A stretch of DNA of 64,000 bases. It comes from Saccharibacillus brassicae. Its GTDB lineage: Bacteria > Bacillota > Bacilli > Paenibacillales > Paenibacillaceae. Shown here in pieces: positions 17,857 through 27,023 of this stretch. The DNA is taken from positions 4,962,501-5,026,500 of the forward strand of contig NZ_CP041217.1 of NCBI RefSeq assembly GCF_006542275.1, given 5' to 3'. A program made the position numbers and the translations under genes. Position 1 is the first letter of the stretch. Each line of letters starts with the position of its first letter. Under the pieces are notes generated by a model. That model was not told the DNA's origin, ran no database searches, and saw only the letters and a program-made list of their open reading frames with translations.

Positions 17857-19332
17857 ATGAAAAATAGCAAGAAAAAACTGCTTGGTCTTGCTGCTGTTAT
17901 CCTCGCGGTAATGACGGTGCTGAGCGCTTGCGGATCGAAATCCAGTGAGGGAGAATCCGAGGTCGAGCTGACTTGGTATCTCCCGTTGGCCGCAATACCG
18001 GCCGATGTGCAATCGGTTGAAGACGAGGTCAATAAAATCACGAAAGCCAAAATCAACGCCACAGTCAAATTGAAGGTTCAAACTTTCGGAGATTACACGC
18101 AGAAAATGAATACGGTCGTCGCTTCGGGAGAGAAAGCGGATATAATCTGGACCTCGAACTGGAACTTCGATTATGTCCAAAATCAAGCCAAAGGCGCATT
18201 CCTTCCGCTGGACGATCTGATTGCGAAATATGCGCCCGACGTGAAAAAAAGCGTACCCGATTTCGTATGGGATTCGTTGAAAATCGACGGGAAAATTCAT
18301 GCCATACCCAATTACCAAACGGTGACCAACAAAGAAGGCTTTTACGTCCAAAAACGGTTTGCCGACAAATATAACCTGGATGTAAACAGCATTAAGAAGC
18401 TGGCGGATATAGAGCCTTTTCTTGAGCAAATCAAGAAGAACGAAAAAGGCGTGACTCCGTTTGTCGTCGATCGCAGAGGGAAACTGATCAATGCACCACG
18501 CCAATTCAATCTTGAACCGATCGGGAATTTAAACACCAACGTGATCGGGATCGACCTGGGGAATCCGGATAAAATAATTAACGTATACGAATCGGAAAAT
18601 TACAAAAAGTATTTGGATTTTATCAGAAGCTGGTATACCAAAGGGTATATCAACGAAGATGCAGCCGTTCTGAAAAACGTCGCCGACCTGTCCAAAACAG
18701 GCGAAGTTGCGGTCGACTTCCATAATGCGCTCAAACCGGGAGGGGCGGTAGAACGGAAAGCGACTTCAGGCGGACAGGAGATCATCGAGATCCCGCTCAC
18801 CGAACCGTATATCACATCGGGTACGACCATAGCGACAAATCAGGCAATCAGTAGAACGTCCGCGAATCCGGAGCGCGCCATGATGCTTATCAATCTGGTC
18901 AATACGGATAAAGAGCTGTACAACCTTCTTGTATATGGAATCGAAGGCAAGCATTATACGAAAGTATCCGATAACGTCGTCAAGGTCAAAGAAGATTCTT
19001 CTTACAAAGCGGCGGATTGGGTATTCGGTAACGTGTTTAACGGTTATCTGCTGGAGGGCAAAGATCCTGGAGTTCCGGAGGAGACACGTAAAGAAAACGA
19101 GTCCGCTATAACCTCGCCGATTAACGGGTTTAAATTCGACAGCGCTCCGGTGGCTGCGGAAATTGCCAATGTAACTTCCGTGATCGATCAGTATGGTCCG
19201 GGTCTAAATACGGGCATCGTCGAGACTGAAGATAAGCTGGCCGAATTCCAGAAAAAGTTGAACGAAGCCGGGGCCGAAAAGGTCGTCGCGGAAGCGCAGA
19301 AACAGCTCGATGAATGGAAAAAGACGAAGTAA
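17857..19332 (+). CDS. Extracellular solute-binding lipoprotein (LplA-like)
   Basis: Substrate-binding lipoprotein of the importer, anchored outside the membrane. Signal peptide with lipobox LSAC (Cys25), 491 aa. The mature part has the two-lobe family-1 layout with TWYLPLAAIPADVQSVEDEVNKI near the start, DIIWTSNWNFDYVQNQAKGAFLPLDDLI, and VGYGIEGKHY-like spacing near the C-terminus, and belongs to the large DUF3502/LplA type. ATG 17857 is chosen for AAGGGAGGAAAGG just upstream. Highest-expressed gene of such operons as a rule. The bound sugar cannot be read from sequence. Confidence 0.9.
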   Translation: MKNSKKKLLGLAAVILAVMTVLSACGSKSSEGESEVELTWYLPLAAIPADVQSVEDEVNKITKAKINATVKLKVQTFGDYTQKMNTVVASGEKADIIWTSNWNFDYVQNQAKGAFLPLDDLIAKYAPDVKKSVPDFVWDSLKIDGKIHAIPNYQTVTNKEGFYVQKRFADKYNLDVNSIKKLADIEPFLEQIKKNEKGVTPFVVDRRGKLINAPRQFNLEPIGNLNTNVIGIDLGNPDKIINVYESENYKKYLDFIRSWYTKGYINEDAAVLKNVADLSKTGEVAVDFHNALKPGGAVERKATSGGQEIIEIPLTEPYITSGTTIATNQAISRTSANPERAMMLINLVNTDKELYNLLVYGIEGKHYTKVSDNVVKVKEDSSYKAADWVFGNVFNGYLLEGKDPGVPEETRKENESAITSPINGFKFDSAPVAAEIANVTSVIDQYGPGLNTGIVETEDKLAEFQKKLNEAGAEKVVAEAQKQLDEWKKTK

Positions 19333-19342
19333 ACCAAACGAG

Positions 19343-19370
19343 AACACCCTCTTCAAGAAGAGAGGGTGTT
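19343..19370 (+). other. Stem-loop after the binding-protein gene, weak or no terminator
   Basis: AACACCCTCT pairs with AGAGGGTGTT, but the following bases are TAAAAAAAAG, not a T-run. It may protect the 3' end of the binding-protein message or attenuate read-through into the next gene rather than terminate. Confidence 0.5.
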
Positions 19371-19384
19371 TAAAAAAAAGATTT

Positions 19385-19398
19385 TGTAAGCGTTACCA
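19385..19398 (+). promoter_or_regulatory. cre site (CcpA operator)
   Basis: TGTAAGCGTTACCA fits the catabolite-responsive element consensus TGWAARCGYTWNCW at every position. It lies 35 bp upstream of the GH141-like start codon, so the enzyme gene is probably repressed by CcpA when a preferred sugar is present. Confidence 0.75.
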
Positions 19399-19432
19399 AA
19401 AATACAATCCTACACATACCCGGAGGTTTATA

Positions 19433-21808
19433 ATGTTAAATCACAAGCGGAGCTATCCCAATAGCCTCAAGATTATTTGGCTGTTCCTTGTCCTTGCTGT
19501 AGTCACTCATACGATTCCGATTCACGAAGCCAAAGGGGCGGCAGCCGTTCAAGCGACTTATTACGTAGCTCCGAGCGGAAGCGACTCCAATCCGGGAACG
19601 TCGGCACAGCCTTTTGCCACAGTGGAGAAAGCTCGCGATGTCGTAAGAACGATCAACGCGAACATGACCGGAGATATTTACGTTTATTTGAAGCAGGGCG
19701 ACTACTATGTCGATCGTACAATCCAGTTCAACGAGCAGGATTCAGGTACGAACGGACATAACGTGTATTACAAAAATGGAGATGCCGTCGGTTCGGCAAG
19801 GCTGATCGGCGGACAGAAAGTGACAGGTTGGACGCCGTATTCGGGCAATATTTATAAAACGAATGTAGGAGCAGGATGGAAATTCAATGCCCTGTATGAA
19901 AATGGCCGGACAGCCTGGAAAGCGCGTTACCCAAACAAAAGGTCAAGCCGGTACACTATGGCACAAGCCGATTATTTGAAAAGTGAAAACGTAAACGGAT
20001 CCAGCACCGTTTTGCAGTACGGCTCGGGCGATCTGAATCCGACCGGATGGGATTTGAAAGAAGCTCAAGTCTTTGTATGGTCCGGCGGAACTTGGAATTG
20101 GTTTACAGACACAGTGCCGATTACGGGCATCAACACGACGACGAGACAGATCACACTGCGTGAACCTACCCGGTACCCGCTTTACAGAAATAACGCGGGT
20201 TCAAGGTATTACGTGCAAGGGGTGTTGGAACTGCTGGATCAACCGGGTGAATTTTACCTGAATTCGGCAACGGGGGATCTCTACTATTGGGCGATAAACG
20301 GCGACATCAATACGCAAACGATCATCGCGCCCAAAGTTCAAACCTTGCTCGAACTGAAAGGAAGTGCTCCGAGCAACCGGATCGCCAACATTGTATTTGA
20401 AGGATTATCTTTTGAAGCTACCGATTTTACGGATTGGTTCCGGCATGCCTGGATCAAAGCGGGAGACTCGGGAGAGAGTCATGCCTACAACATTTACGAT
20501 CGGGAGATCAACCTGCCGCATTTGAGAACGGGCGCCATACTGCTGCAAAATTCGAGGTTTATCATGATAGACAAAAGCCATTTTAAAAATCTCGGCTTGA
20601 ACGCCGTGTATATGCTATTTGATAACGATCATAATACCGTGTCCCGAAGCTGGTTTGAACATATTGGACATAGCGGGATTTTTCTTGAAGGCGGATATCC
20701 GGGGGAAGGGGATCGAAACAACTCTCATCTTCTAACCAACAACAAAATTGAATATGTAGGTGAAACGGTAGGCAATGGCGGCGGCATCTATGTGATGAAT
20801 TCAAGTAACAATGAAGTATCGTACAGCGAAATTTCCAATAGCCCGCGCTATGCCATAGCCTGGAAAACGCGCTGGGAGCCGCCTGCAAGCGAGAAATATC
20901 TCAAAGACAATGTGTTCAAATATTTGAAAATCTCCAATAGTGCACAAGATAGCGGCGACACGGCTCCGGTCTATGCGGTAGGCGTCAACACCATAAATGA
21001 ATACCTGAATGTCAATAAAGTGATCCAGGTAACGATTGACAACACGTATGCGCATCCAAGCATGACGGATTATGCGCCGTATGGTGTATATATGGACGAT
21101 AAGTCCAACGCCCAATATTTCGAGAACGTAGAAGTTACAAACGTTCAAAACAGTCAAAGGCGGAACAATTCGGCTACCGGCCATACCGAAATAAATACGA
21201 GTTGGAATAACGGCTTCGACAAGTCCAAAATGGACTATGCCAATATTGGATTAAAATCCGACTTTCCGATTGAGTATAACGGGAACTTCTCCGATTCTTT
21301 CGAGAATGGATTCACGAACTGGTCTGTCGGGAATGGAACGCCTTCCGCTAATTCATCGATTAAGCATAGCGGAAGCAGCAGCTATGCAATCAACGAAGCT
21401 ACAGATGTCATCTACAAGACGCTGGGCTCCAGCTACAACAGGGTAGTGTCTCTATGGTTCTATGACGATGCGAGCGACAGTTCCATGCAGAGCATGGCAC
21501 GCGTGGATAACGGGACATGGAATAACAGCGGTTCTTGGAGAGGTCTGGGCGTGGACACGGCCACCTCTTCGACCCACTATGTGTACCGGGCAGGAACGTC
21601 CAAGACGGCCACGAACATTCCCCGTACGACAGGTTGGCATGAGTTGAAATGGGATTACACCTCGGGGACCCAGGTAGATCTGTATATCGATGGGACGCTT
21701 GTCGGATCGCCTGTCGGCATTACGGCATTCAAAGGAATTGCGATGGGCGATTTCTGGGCTGACGGCCAAACAGGCAGTAATGCTTTCGATGATGTAGCGG
21801 TCCAATAA
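19433..21808 (+). CDS. Secreted right-handed beta-helix glycosidase, GH141-like
   Basis: Predicted exported protein of 791 aa. Signal peptide about residues 1-36 (IIWLFLVLAVVTHTIPIHEAKG). The segment YYVAPSGSDSNPGTSAQPFATVEKARD, a YLKQGDYYVDRTIQF strand, GGQKVTGWTP and ALYENGRTAWKARYPN matches the N-terminal pattern of GH141 and related beta-helix enzymes (alpha-L-fucosidase or xylanase in characterised cases). Right-handed beta-helix coils occupy about 350-600, with Asn/Gly ladders. Residues about 615-791 resemble a concanavalin/LamG carbohydrate-binding fold. Start ATG follows CGGAGG and a cre site. It likely trims polysaccharide outside the cell before import by the upstream transporter. 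Confidence 0.75.
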   Translation: MLNHKRSYPNSLKIIWLFLVLAVVTHTIPIHEAKGAAAVQATYYVAPSGSDSNPGTSAQPFATVEKARDVVRTINANMTGDIYVYLKQGDYYVDRTIQFNEQDSGTNGHNVYYKNGDAVGSARLIGGQKVTGWTPYSGNIYKTNVGAGWKFNALYENGRTAWKARYPNKRSSRYTMAQADYLKSENVNGSSTVLQYGSGDLNPTGWDLKEAQVFVWSGGTWNWFTDTVPITGINTTTRQITLREPTRYPLYRNNAGSRYYVQGVLELLDQPGEFYLNSATGDLYYWAINGDINTQTIIAPKVQTLLELKGSAPSNRIANIVFEGLSFEATDFTDWFRHAWIKAGDSGESHAYNIYDREINLPHLRTGAILLQNSRFIMIDKSHFKNLGLNAVYMLFDNDHNTVSRSWFEHIGHSGIFLEGGYPGEGDRNNSHLLTNNKIEYVGETVGNGGGIYVMNSSNNEVSYSEISNSPRYAIAWKTRWEPPASEKYLKDNVFKYLKISNSAQDSGDTAPVYAVGVNTINEYLNVNKVIQVTIDNTYAHPSMTDYAPYGVYMDDKSNAQYFENVEVTNVQNSQRRNNSATGHTEINTSWNNGFDKSKMDYANIGLKSDFPIEYNGNFSDSFENGFTNWSVGNGTPSANSSIKHSGSSSYAINEATDVIYKTLGSSYNRVVSLWFYDDASDSSMQSMARVDNGTWNNSGSWRGLGVDTATSSTHYVYRAGTSKTATNIPRTTGWHELKWDYTSGTQVDLYIDGTLVGSPVGITAFKGIAMGDFWADGQTGSNAFDDVAVQ

Positions 21809-21866
21809 TTCCAAGGGCACTTCACCGGCGATTGCGGCATGACCAAGAAGAGCGAAGTTTAATGTG

Positions 21867-21920
21867 AAAAAAACCCTATAAGACGCGCGCTTTGAAAAAG
21901 CCGTCTTATAGGGTCTTTTT
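21867..21920. terminator. Bidirectional terminator between GH141-like and GH2 genes
   Basis: Perfect 13-bp stem ACCCTATAAGACG / CGTCTTATAGGGT with an A-run before and a T-run after, serving both convergent genes. Confidence 0.93.
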
Positions 21921-21941
21921 GTGGGAAGTCGTAAATAGAGA

Positions 21942-24900
21942 CTACGGTTGTCCGATCAGCCGCAGGGCGAACTCAGCCGCTACAGGATTGGTGCTGCAGC
22001 GGCCGGCAAGCGTCAGCTGGCACAGTACGAGACTCCCGAGGCCGATTCGTTGCTCGACTGCCGCAAGCGCGGGTCCCCATTCTCCCTGGTCGTTGGTATT
22101 GCCGCTGAGCAGAATGGGGGATACCTCGCCGCCGGTCGTGATTGTATGACGGAGCAGTGGCATGATCAGGTCTTCTTCCGGGCTGTACCAATGACGGAAG
22201 TCTTCGGGACGGAAACCTTCGATGAACCGATGGCCGGATTTTCGGGAGACAAAATGCAGGGGCTGCATGCCGCATGATTTCACGACAATCGGCTCTCCCA
22301 ACAGCGTATACTCTCCCGGTTCGGATTCGAGGACGACGATCCGGGCACCGCGGGCGGCAAGAGCGGCCAACTCCGGTTCGTGCTCCTGCATAAGCGTGAT
22401 ATCGTCAACGATAACGGTGTCCGGCTGCATGCCTTCCGTCCAATCCGCAGCTGTCAATCCAAGTTCCTCCGCCAGTTGGTAAGCCAACCCGCCTTTGCGT
22501 CCAAGAATAGCAGGTTCGGTCCGAGTATCCTTGTCCAGGGTGGCGAAGGAATCCAGACGCGGGAATACTTCGATGTCCAGCGACGTATCGTGCAGCACTT
22601 TTCCGGCACAATCGCATATTGCCAAAGTGACCGTAATCCGGGTTCTGGCCTGCGAATTCGGAGCCATAAAGCGGATGAAGCCCTGGAAAGCCGTATCGCA
22701 TACAGGAATGTGCGCTGCCTGCGAGGCTGTGGCAAGCAGTCGGTCTCCCTCTTTGATCGTACAGTGTACGGACGCATCGCGGGGAACCTCGGTCCGATCG
22801 TTACAGATCCAGGCTTCCATCCGGATCTCATCCCCTGTATAACCAGTCAGCCGGTCGGTCCGAAGATTGGCCATAAGCGGCTCAAGAGCGTCCCGGTAAG
22901 CGAAATAGGCGGCTTTGGGACGGCGCTCCACATCCATGATCGTCTTCATCCAGCCGGAAGGAAACGCATCGATGAACAAGTGAATGGCGAAGGTGTTCAT
23001 TCTGCCGTCGCGCCGGAACGCTTCCGTCATGATCCGGGTGGCCCAGGCCTGGTGCTTCTGGCTCTCCTCGACCCAGGCCTTCAGCGTGTCCGGCGTTTCA
23101 TAGAAGAAGTAATGGAAGCGTCCCGTCTGCGCGCCGACAATAGAACTCGGCGACCAAAGCCGCTCTTCGTCCGAATGGTGCGGCATCCAGCTCGCCGGAT
23201 ACCGGTCTCGCATCAATGGAACCGGGTCCAGCCCTTCGGACCCGAATTCTCCGCAGCCGTAATACCATCCGGGCTTAACGGGCAGCCAGTACCCCTTATG
23301 GAGACGGCCAATATCGAGGCCGTGTCCGTTGTACCAGCACGGATAGCAGTGGTTGTCCGGAAGGCTGTCCGATGGCGGATCGTAGTCCCCGTCCACATGC
23401 TTGATAACCCGGTCCGGATTATTGAGCCTCACCGCGAGATCCGCCGCCTTGAAAAAATCGAGCAGCTCCGGCCGGGTCAAATAGCGATGGGGCTTGTTTT
23501 TCGCGTTCGGAAAAGGTTCGTTGATGTAAGAGACCATGATTGCACAAGGGTGGTTGCGAATCAACCGCTCCATTTCTTCGGACTGGCGGACCGCTTCGCA
23601 GAATTGGACGCGGCTCAGAACGCCGAACAGGGGAAGATCCGTCTGGACCATTAAGCCAAGCATATCGCAGTAATCGTATACTTCCGGCTGGACAGGACGC
23701 TGGGTAATGCGCAGGAAATTCATATGGCATATTTTGGCCAGAAGAATATCGTCGCGAAGCTGCGTCCAATCTTCCCGCGCTACGCACTGCTGCTCGTGAC
23801 CCATCGTATTGGCTCCTCGCAGACGGATTTGCTTGTCATTCAAATATAACGACCCTTTGGGAGCAGCTTCGGTTTCCATGCGGAACGTTCTCATGCCAAA
23901 ATGGGAAGAAGCCGTATCCACCACTTGCCCGTCCATGATCAATTCGACGTGAATCTGGTACAGCCATGGAGTTTCGGACTCCCACAATCGGGCGGACGGA
24001 AGGGTCAAAGGAACGATATAACGGTTGTTTCCGCGTTCGGCCAACATGGGGATAGCAGCATTCAGCTTGCCCTCCGCCTTCAGATTGGCTTCCGTAAAAG
24101 AATCTCCCAATCCGACCTCAATCCCGGTAGAGGGAGTGAACGTCATCTTCTCGATCACCGTCTGCCGAAAATTCCGTCCATAAACGGAAATTCGAAGTTT
24201 CACTTCGGGAGCGGTTAAAGTCTCGTTGCAGACCTCGACCCAGGCCTGCGCTTCCTTCAGGTTCGGCATCGGTCTGACATACAGGGTGCCGATATGGACG
24301 GCAGATCGGGCCTCAATCGAGACGCCTTGGTAGATGCCCATTCCTGGAGGACAGTGGTGCCAACCCCGTTCCGGATCGTCGTAGCCGATTCCGGTTGCCG
24401 CATAAATCTTGTCTCCTCCCGGGTCGTCGCCGCAGACGAAGTCATTCTCCACTTTGATCAGGATACAATTTGTGCCGATTTTCAGACTGCGGGTCGCGTC
24501 AAGCTCGAACGGCGCAAAGAAACCTTCATGCGACCCCAAGTAACAGCCATTGACGAATACATGGGCTTTATAGTCCACTGCCTTGAAGCGGACAAACAAC
24601 CGACCCGGACGAAGCATCGCTTCCGTTACCTCGAATGAGGTCCGGTACAGGGTGAAGGCACTGCCCAAGGGCTCCCCATAATGAGGGACAGATACTTTCG
24701 TCCAGAGGCCCCGGCCTTGCAGAGCGCCCACAAAGTCCAGCTCGTCTTCCGCCGTTCCGATCCGCCAGTCAAACGCTCTCAGCTCCACCCGGAGCCTGCA
24801 ATCCGGCAGGTCCGGCGCATGCTGCTCCATGTATGGAGCATACTGCTTGCGCATTCTCTCCAGCTCTTCGTCCAGTTCTTCCGCCGTACTCATTTTTCGC

Positions 24901-25067
24901 TTGGCAACGGGGGCGGATTGGTCCGCCTTGTCCGGGTTGGCCCATTCGAAATATTTGTCTTGGAGCAGGGGAGGCTTTGGCTCCTCAAGCCCTTTGCCGA
25001 GCAAGCTCATTCCGCTTGCGGCGATATCGGCGAACGCATCGATTTTGCGATTATCTCCCACCTTCAT
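21942..25067 (-). CDS. GH2 family glycoside hydrolase
   Basis: Large retaining exo-beta-glycosidase, 1041 aa, no signal peptide, so cytoplasmic. After an N-terminal extension of about 90 residues come a galactose-binding-like domain (about 95-260; HVFVNGCYLGSHEGFFAPFE), an immunoglobulin-like domain, and the catalytic barrel starting near GSLYLNDKQIRLRGAN. The acid/base is Glu517 (YINEPF) and the nucleophile Glu607 (GEFGSEG). The remaining 350 residues are beta domains. Beta-galactosidase is the most frequent activity for this layout; beta-glucuronidase, mannosidase and arabinopyranosidase are alternatives. Start ATG has AAGGACGGG upstream. It converges on the importer operon and completes the sugar locus. 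The 209 bp upstream of it holds no gene. Confidence 0.85.
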   Translation of the reverse strand: MKVGDNRKIDAFADIAASGMSLLGKGLEEPKPPLLQDKYFEWANPDKADQSAPVAKRKMSTAEELDEELERMRKQYAPYMEQHAPDLPDCRLRVELRAFDWRIGTAEDELDFVGALQGRGLWTKVSVPHYGEPLGSAFTLYRTSFEVTEAMLRPGRLFVRFKAVDYKAHVFVNGCYLGSHEGFFAPFELDATRSLKIGTNCILIKVENDFVCGDDPGGDKIYAATGIGYDDPERGWHHCPPGMGIYQGVSIEARSAVHIGTLYVRPMPNLKEAQAWVEVCNETLTAPEVKLRISVYGRNFRQTVIEKMTFTPSTGIEVGLGDSFTEANLKAEGKLNAAIPMLAERGNNRYIVPLTLPSARLWESETPWLYQIHVELIMDGQVVDTASSHFGMRTFRMETEAAPKGSLYLNDKQIRLRGANTMGHEQQCVAREDWTQLRDDILLAKICHMNFLRITQRPVQPEVYDYCDMLGLMVQTDLPLFGVLSRVQFCEAVRQSEEMERLIRNHPCAIMVSYINEPFPNAKNKPHRYLTRPELLDFFKAADLAVRLNNPDRVIKHVDGDYDPPSDSLPDNHCYPCWYNGHGLDIGRLHKGYWLPVKPGWYYGCGEFGSEGLDPVPLMRDRYPASWMPHHSDEERLWSPSSIVGAQTGRFHYFFYETPDTLKAWVEESQKHQAWATRIMTEAFRRDGRMNTFAIHLFIDAFPSGWMKTIMDVERRPKAAYFAYRDALEPLMANLRTDRLTGYTGDEIRMEAWICNDRTEVPRDASVHCTIKEGDRLLATASQAAHIPVCDTAFQGFIRFMAPNSQARTRITVTLAICDCAGKVLHDTSLDIEVFPRLDSFATLDKDTRTEPAILGRKGGLAYQLAEELGLTAADWTEGMQPDTVIVDDITLMQEHEPELAALAARGARIVVLESEPGEYTLLGEPIVVKSCGMQPLHFVSRKSGHRFIEGFRPEDFRHWYSPEEDLIMPLLRHTITTGGEVSPILLSGNTNDQGEWGPALAAVEQRIGLGSLVLCQLTLAGRCSTNPVAAEFALRLIGQP

Positions 25068-25276
25068 CCCGTCCTTGTCTATCGAATTTGGTCTCTTTCT
25101 ATTTTATTCCGAATACTTCGGATGACCATGGATGAGTTCGATAGGACATGCACAATTTCTGGATTTACGGCTGCGGCTCCAACCTCTTTTTGACGGGATT
25201 CGCAAGAGCTGCGTACAAGAGCATAAACAAACAGATCTGTATGTTTAATAGGTTAAAAATAAATGGATTAAAAAAT

Positions 25277-26146
25277 TCATTGGGCTGCCACCTGAGTATC
25301 CAGAAAGTGCAGGATAAGCTTAACGCTAATCTCCAACTCTTCTTCAAGCGGAAAATGCCCCGTATTGAGCAGATGGACGTCCACGTTCCGCAGGTCTTCC
25401 ATATAGGCCAGAGCGCCTTTGACCCCGAAGAACATATCGTGCCGTCCCCAGGCGACCAGCATTGGCGGTTGGTATTCCCGGAAATAGTCGTGCCAGGTTG
25501 GATAGGCCGTCAGATTATTCCGGTAATCGTAGAACAGCGCGAGCTGGATCTCCGCATTGCCGGCCCGGTCCAGATGAATCTGATCATGGTTCCAGTTGTC
25601 CGGGCTGATCGATTCGGGATCGCGCGTGCCGTTCACATACTGGTGCCGGGTCGTCTCGATCGACAGCAGGTCGGCGACGCCCTGACGGATCGCGGCATCG
25701 TCCGGATTATTCCAGTAGGCGCGAATAGGTGCCCAGCCCGGTTCAAGGCCTGCTTCATAAGCATTGCCGTTCTGGGAAATGATCCCCTGCACCCGCTGCG
25801 GATGCATAACGGCCAGACGATAGCCGACGGGAGCGCCGTAATCGTGTACGTACAGACTGTAGCGTTCCAGCTGCAGCTGCTCGGTAAAATCGTGCATCAG
25901 TTTGGCCAGATTCTCGAACGTGTACGTAAATTCCTCCGGGGTCGGCTGATCGCTGCTGCCGAATCCCGGATAATCGGGCGCGACGACGTGGTAACGGTCC
26001 GCAAGGCGCACGATCAGATTGCGATACATATGCGAGGAAGAAGGAAATCCGTGCAGCAGCAGCACCGTCGGATTGTGGCGGCTGCCGGCTTCCCGGTAGA
26101 ACAGATTCAAGCCGTTTACTTGTGCATACTTGTGTTGGACGTTCAT
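25277..26146 (-). CDS. Alpha/beta hydrolase, haloalkane dehalogenase/epoxide hydrolase-like
   Basis: Cytoplasmic alpha/beta-hydrolase of 289 aa. Oxyanion motif HGFPSSSHMYRNL near residue 32, nucleophile Asp102 in VHDYGAP (an Asp rather than Ser, as in dehalogenases and epoxide hydrolases), and catalytic His in the C-terminal NTGHFPLEEE. Substrate unknown; fluoroacetate or haloalkane dehalogenases and epoxide hydrolases share this plan. The frame is open to 26206, but ATG 26146 has CGAGGTGA upstream. It is divergent from a TetR gene, and the shared gap carries two copies of an inverted repeat, so TetR-controlled detoxification is likely. Confidence 0.85.
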   Translation of the reverse strand: MNVQHKYAQVNGLNLFYREAGSRHNPTVLLLHGFPSSSHMYRNLIVRLADRYHVVAPDYPGFGSSDQPTPEEFTYTFENLAKLMHDFTEQLQLERYSLYVHDYGAPVGYRLAVMHPQRVQGIISQNGNAYEAGLEPGWAPIRAYWNNPDDAAIRQGVADLLSIETTRHQYVNGTRDPESISPDNWNHDQIHLDRAGNAEIQLALFYDYRNNLTAYPTWHDYFREYQPPMLVAWGRHDMFFGVKGALAYMEDLRNVDVHLLNTGHFPLEEELEISVKLILHFLDTQVAAQ

Positions 26147-26204
26147 TGGAATCACCTCGGTATAGGATTTGGATGCGTTAGACTTGCGTTCACCCATACT
26201 ATAC

Positions 26205-26218
26205 ATACAGGTCTGTAT
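26205..26218. promoter_or_regulatory. TetR operator copy 1
   Basis: Inverted repeat ATACAG-GT-CTGTAT in the divergent hydrolase/TetR gap; an identical-arm copy lies 66 bp away. Confidence 0.75.
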
Positions 26219-26270
26219 AGTTATAAGTGTTTTTTATTTGCAATTCTATTTGTGCGGCTTTACTATACGT

Positions 26271-26284
26271 ATACAGAGCTGTAT
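26271..26284. promoter_or_regulatory. TetR operator copy 2
   Basis: Inverted repeat ATACAG-AG-CTGTAT, same arms as copy 1, 45 bp before the TetR start codon. Confidence 0.75.
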
Positions 26285-26328
26285 ATGTTGAGGATAAAAG
26301 AACTATTTTCGGGAAAGAGGAGCAGTCA

Positions 26329-26949
26329 ATGGCCAACAAAAGCAAAAAAGAACAAATCATTCAGGTCGCTTCGGGGCTGTTCAACCAGCAGGGCATTCGC
26401 GCAACCGGAGTCGATCAGGTGGTCGCCGAATCCAAAGTAGCCAAAATGACATTATATAATCATTTTCCGTCCAAAGACGCACTGGTACTGGATTATTTGA
26501 AACGGCAGGACGAGCAGTGGATGGCCTGGTTCAAATCTTCGATCGACCGTCGGGGCGGCACGCCGCAGGATCGCCTGCTGGCGATCTACGACGTGTTGGG
26601 CGAATGGTTTGCCGAACCGGACTTCACCGGCTGCGCTTTTATCAAAGCGGCTTCGGAATTTTCGGACAGCAGTCATCCGTATCACAAGGCCGCTCACCAC
26701 TACAAAGTGGAGCTGCGATCCCATATGGAGGCATTGACCGCCCAATGCGAAGTCCGGCAGCCGGAAGCTTTGTCGAACATGCTGTACTTGCTGATGGAAG
26801 GGGCGATCACCGCTTACATGCTGGAGAGCGACCTTGAATCGGCCGTGCATGCCCGCGCAGCCGCGGAAGTCCTGCTGGAACGTTTTGCTACTTCACAAGT
26901 GTCTGGAAGAGAACAGCCAAGGTCGCAGAGTGACTTTGCTGGCTTATGA
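26329..26949 (+). CDS. TetR-family transcriptional regulator
   Basis: Repressor of 206 aa. The N-terminal helix-turn-helix is IIQVASGLFNQQGIRATGVDQVVAESKVAKMTLYNHFPSKDAL cut at the usual TetR length (residues 7-50); the C-terminal ligand/dimer domain contains FTGCAFIKAASEF, a motif of a common Paenibacillus/proteobacterial TetR subgroup beside hydrolases and oxidoreductases. ATG 26329 is preceded by AAAGAGGAG; an in-frame upstream extension to 26227 crosses the operators and is not credible. It likely represses itself and the divergent hydrolase through the two ATACAG-NN-CTGTAT sites. Confidence 0.9.
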   Translation: MANKSKKEQIIQVASGLFNQQGIRATGVDQVVAESKVAKMTLYNHFPSKDALVLDYLKRQDEQWMAWFKSSIDRRGGTPQDRLLAIYDVLGEWFAEPDFTGCAFIKAASEFSDSSHPYHKAAHHYKVELRSHMEALTAQCEVRQPEALSNMLYLLMEGAITAYMLESDLESAVHARAAAEVLLERFATSQVSGREQPRSQSDFAGL

Positions 26950-27023
26950 CGCAGGGCAGCGCTCAAATGCCGTATACCCGGCGAGGCTGCATGTCGGACG
27001 GAAAATAGGAAGGAGGAATCGCT

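Noticed and set aside
19343-19370. Rho-independent terminator after the binding-protein gene
   Set aside because: Good stem but followed by A-rich DNA rather than a T-run; listed as a stem-loop only.
22380-23654. 424-aa forward frame inside the GH2 gene
   Set aside because: Antisense of the GH2 catalytic domain, which carries both catalytic Glu residues.
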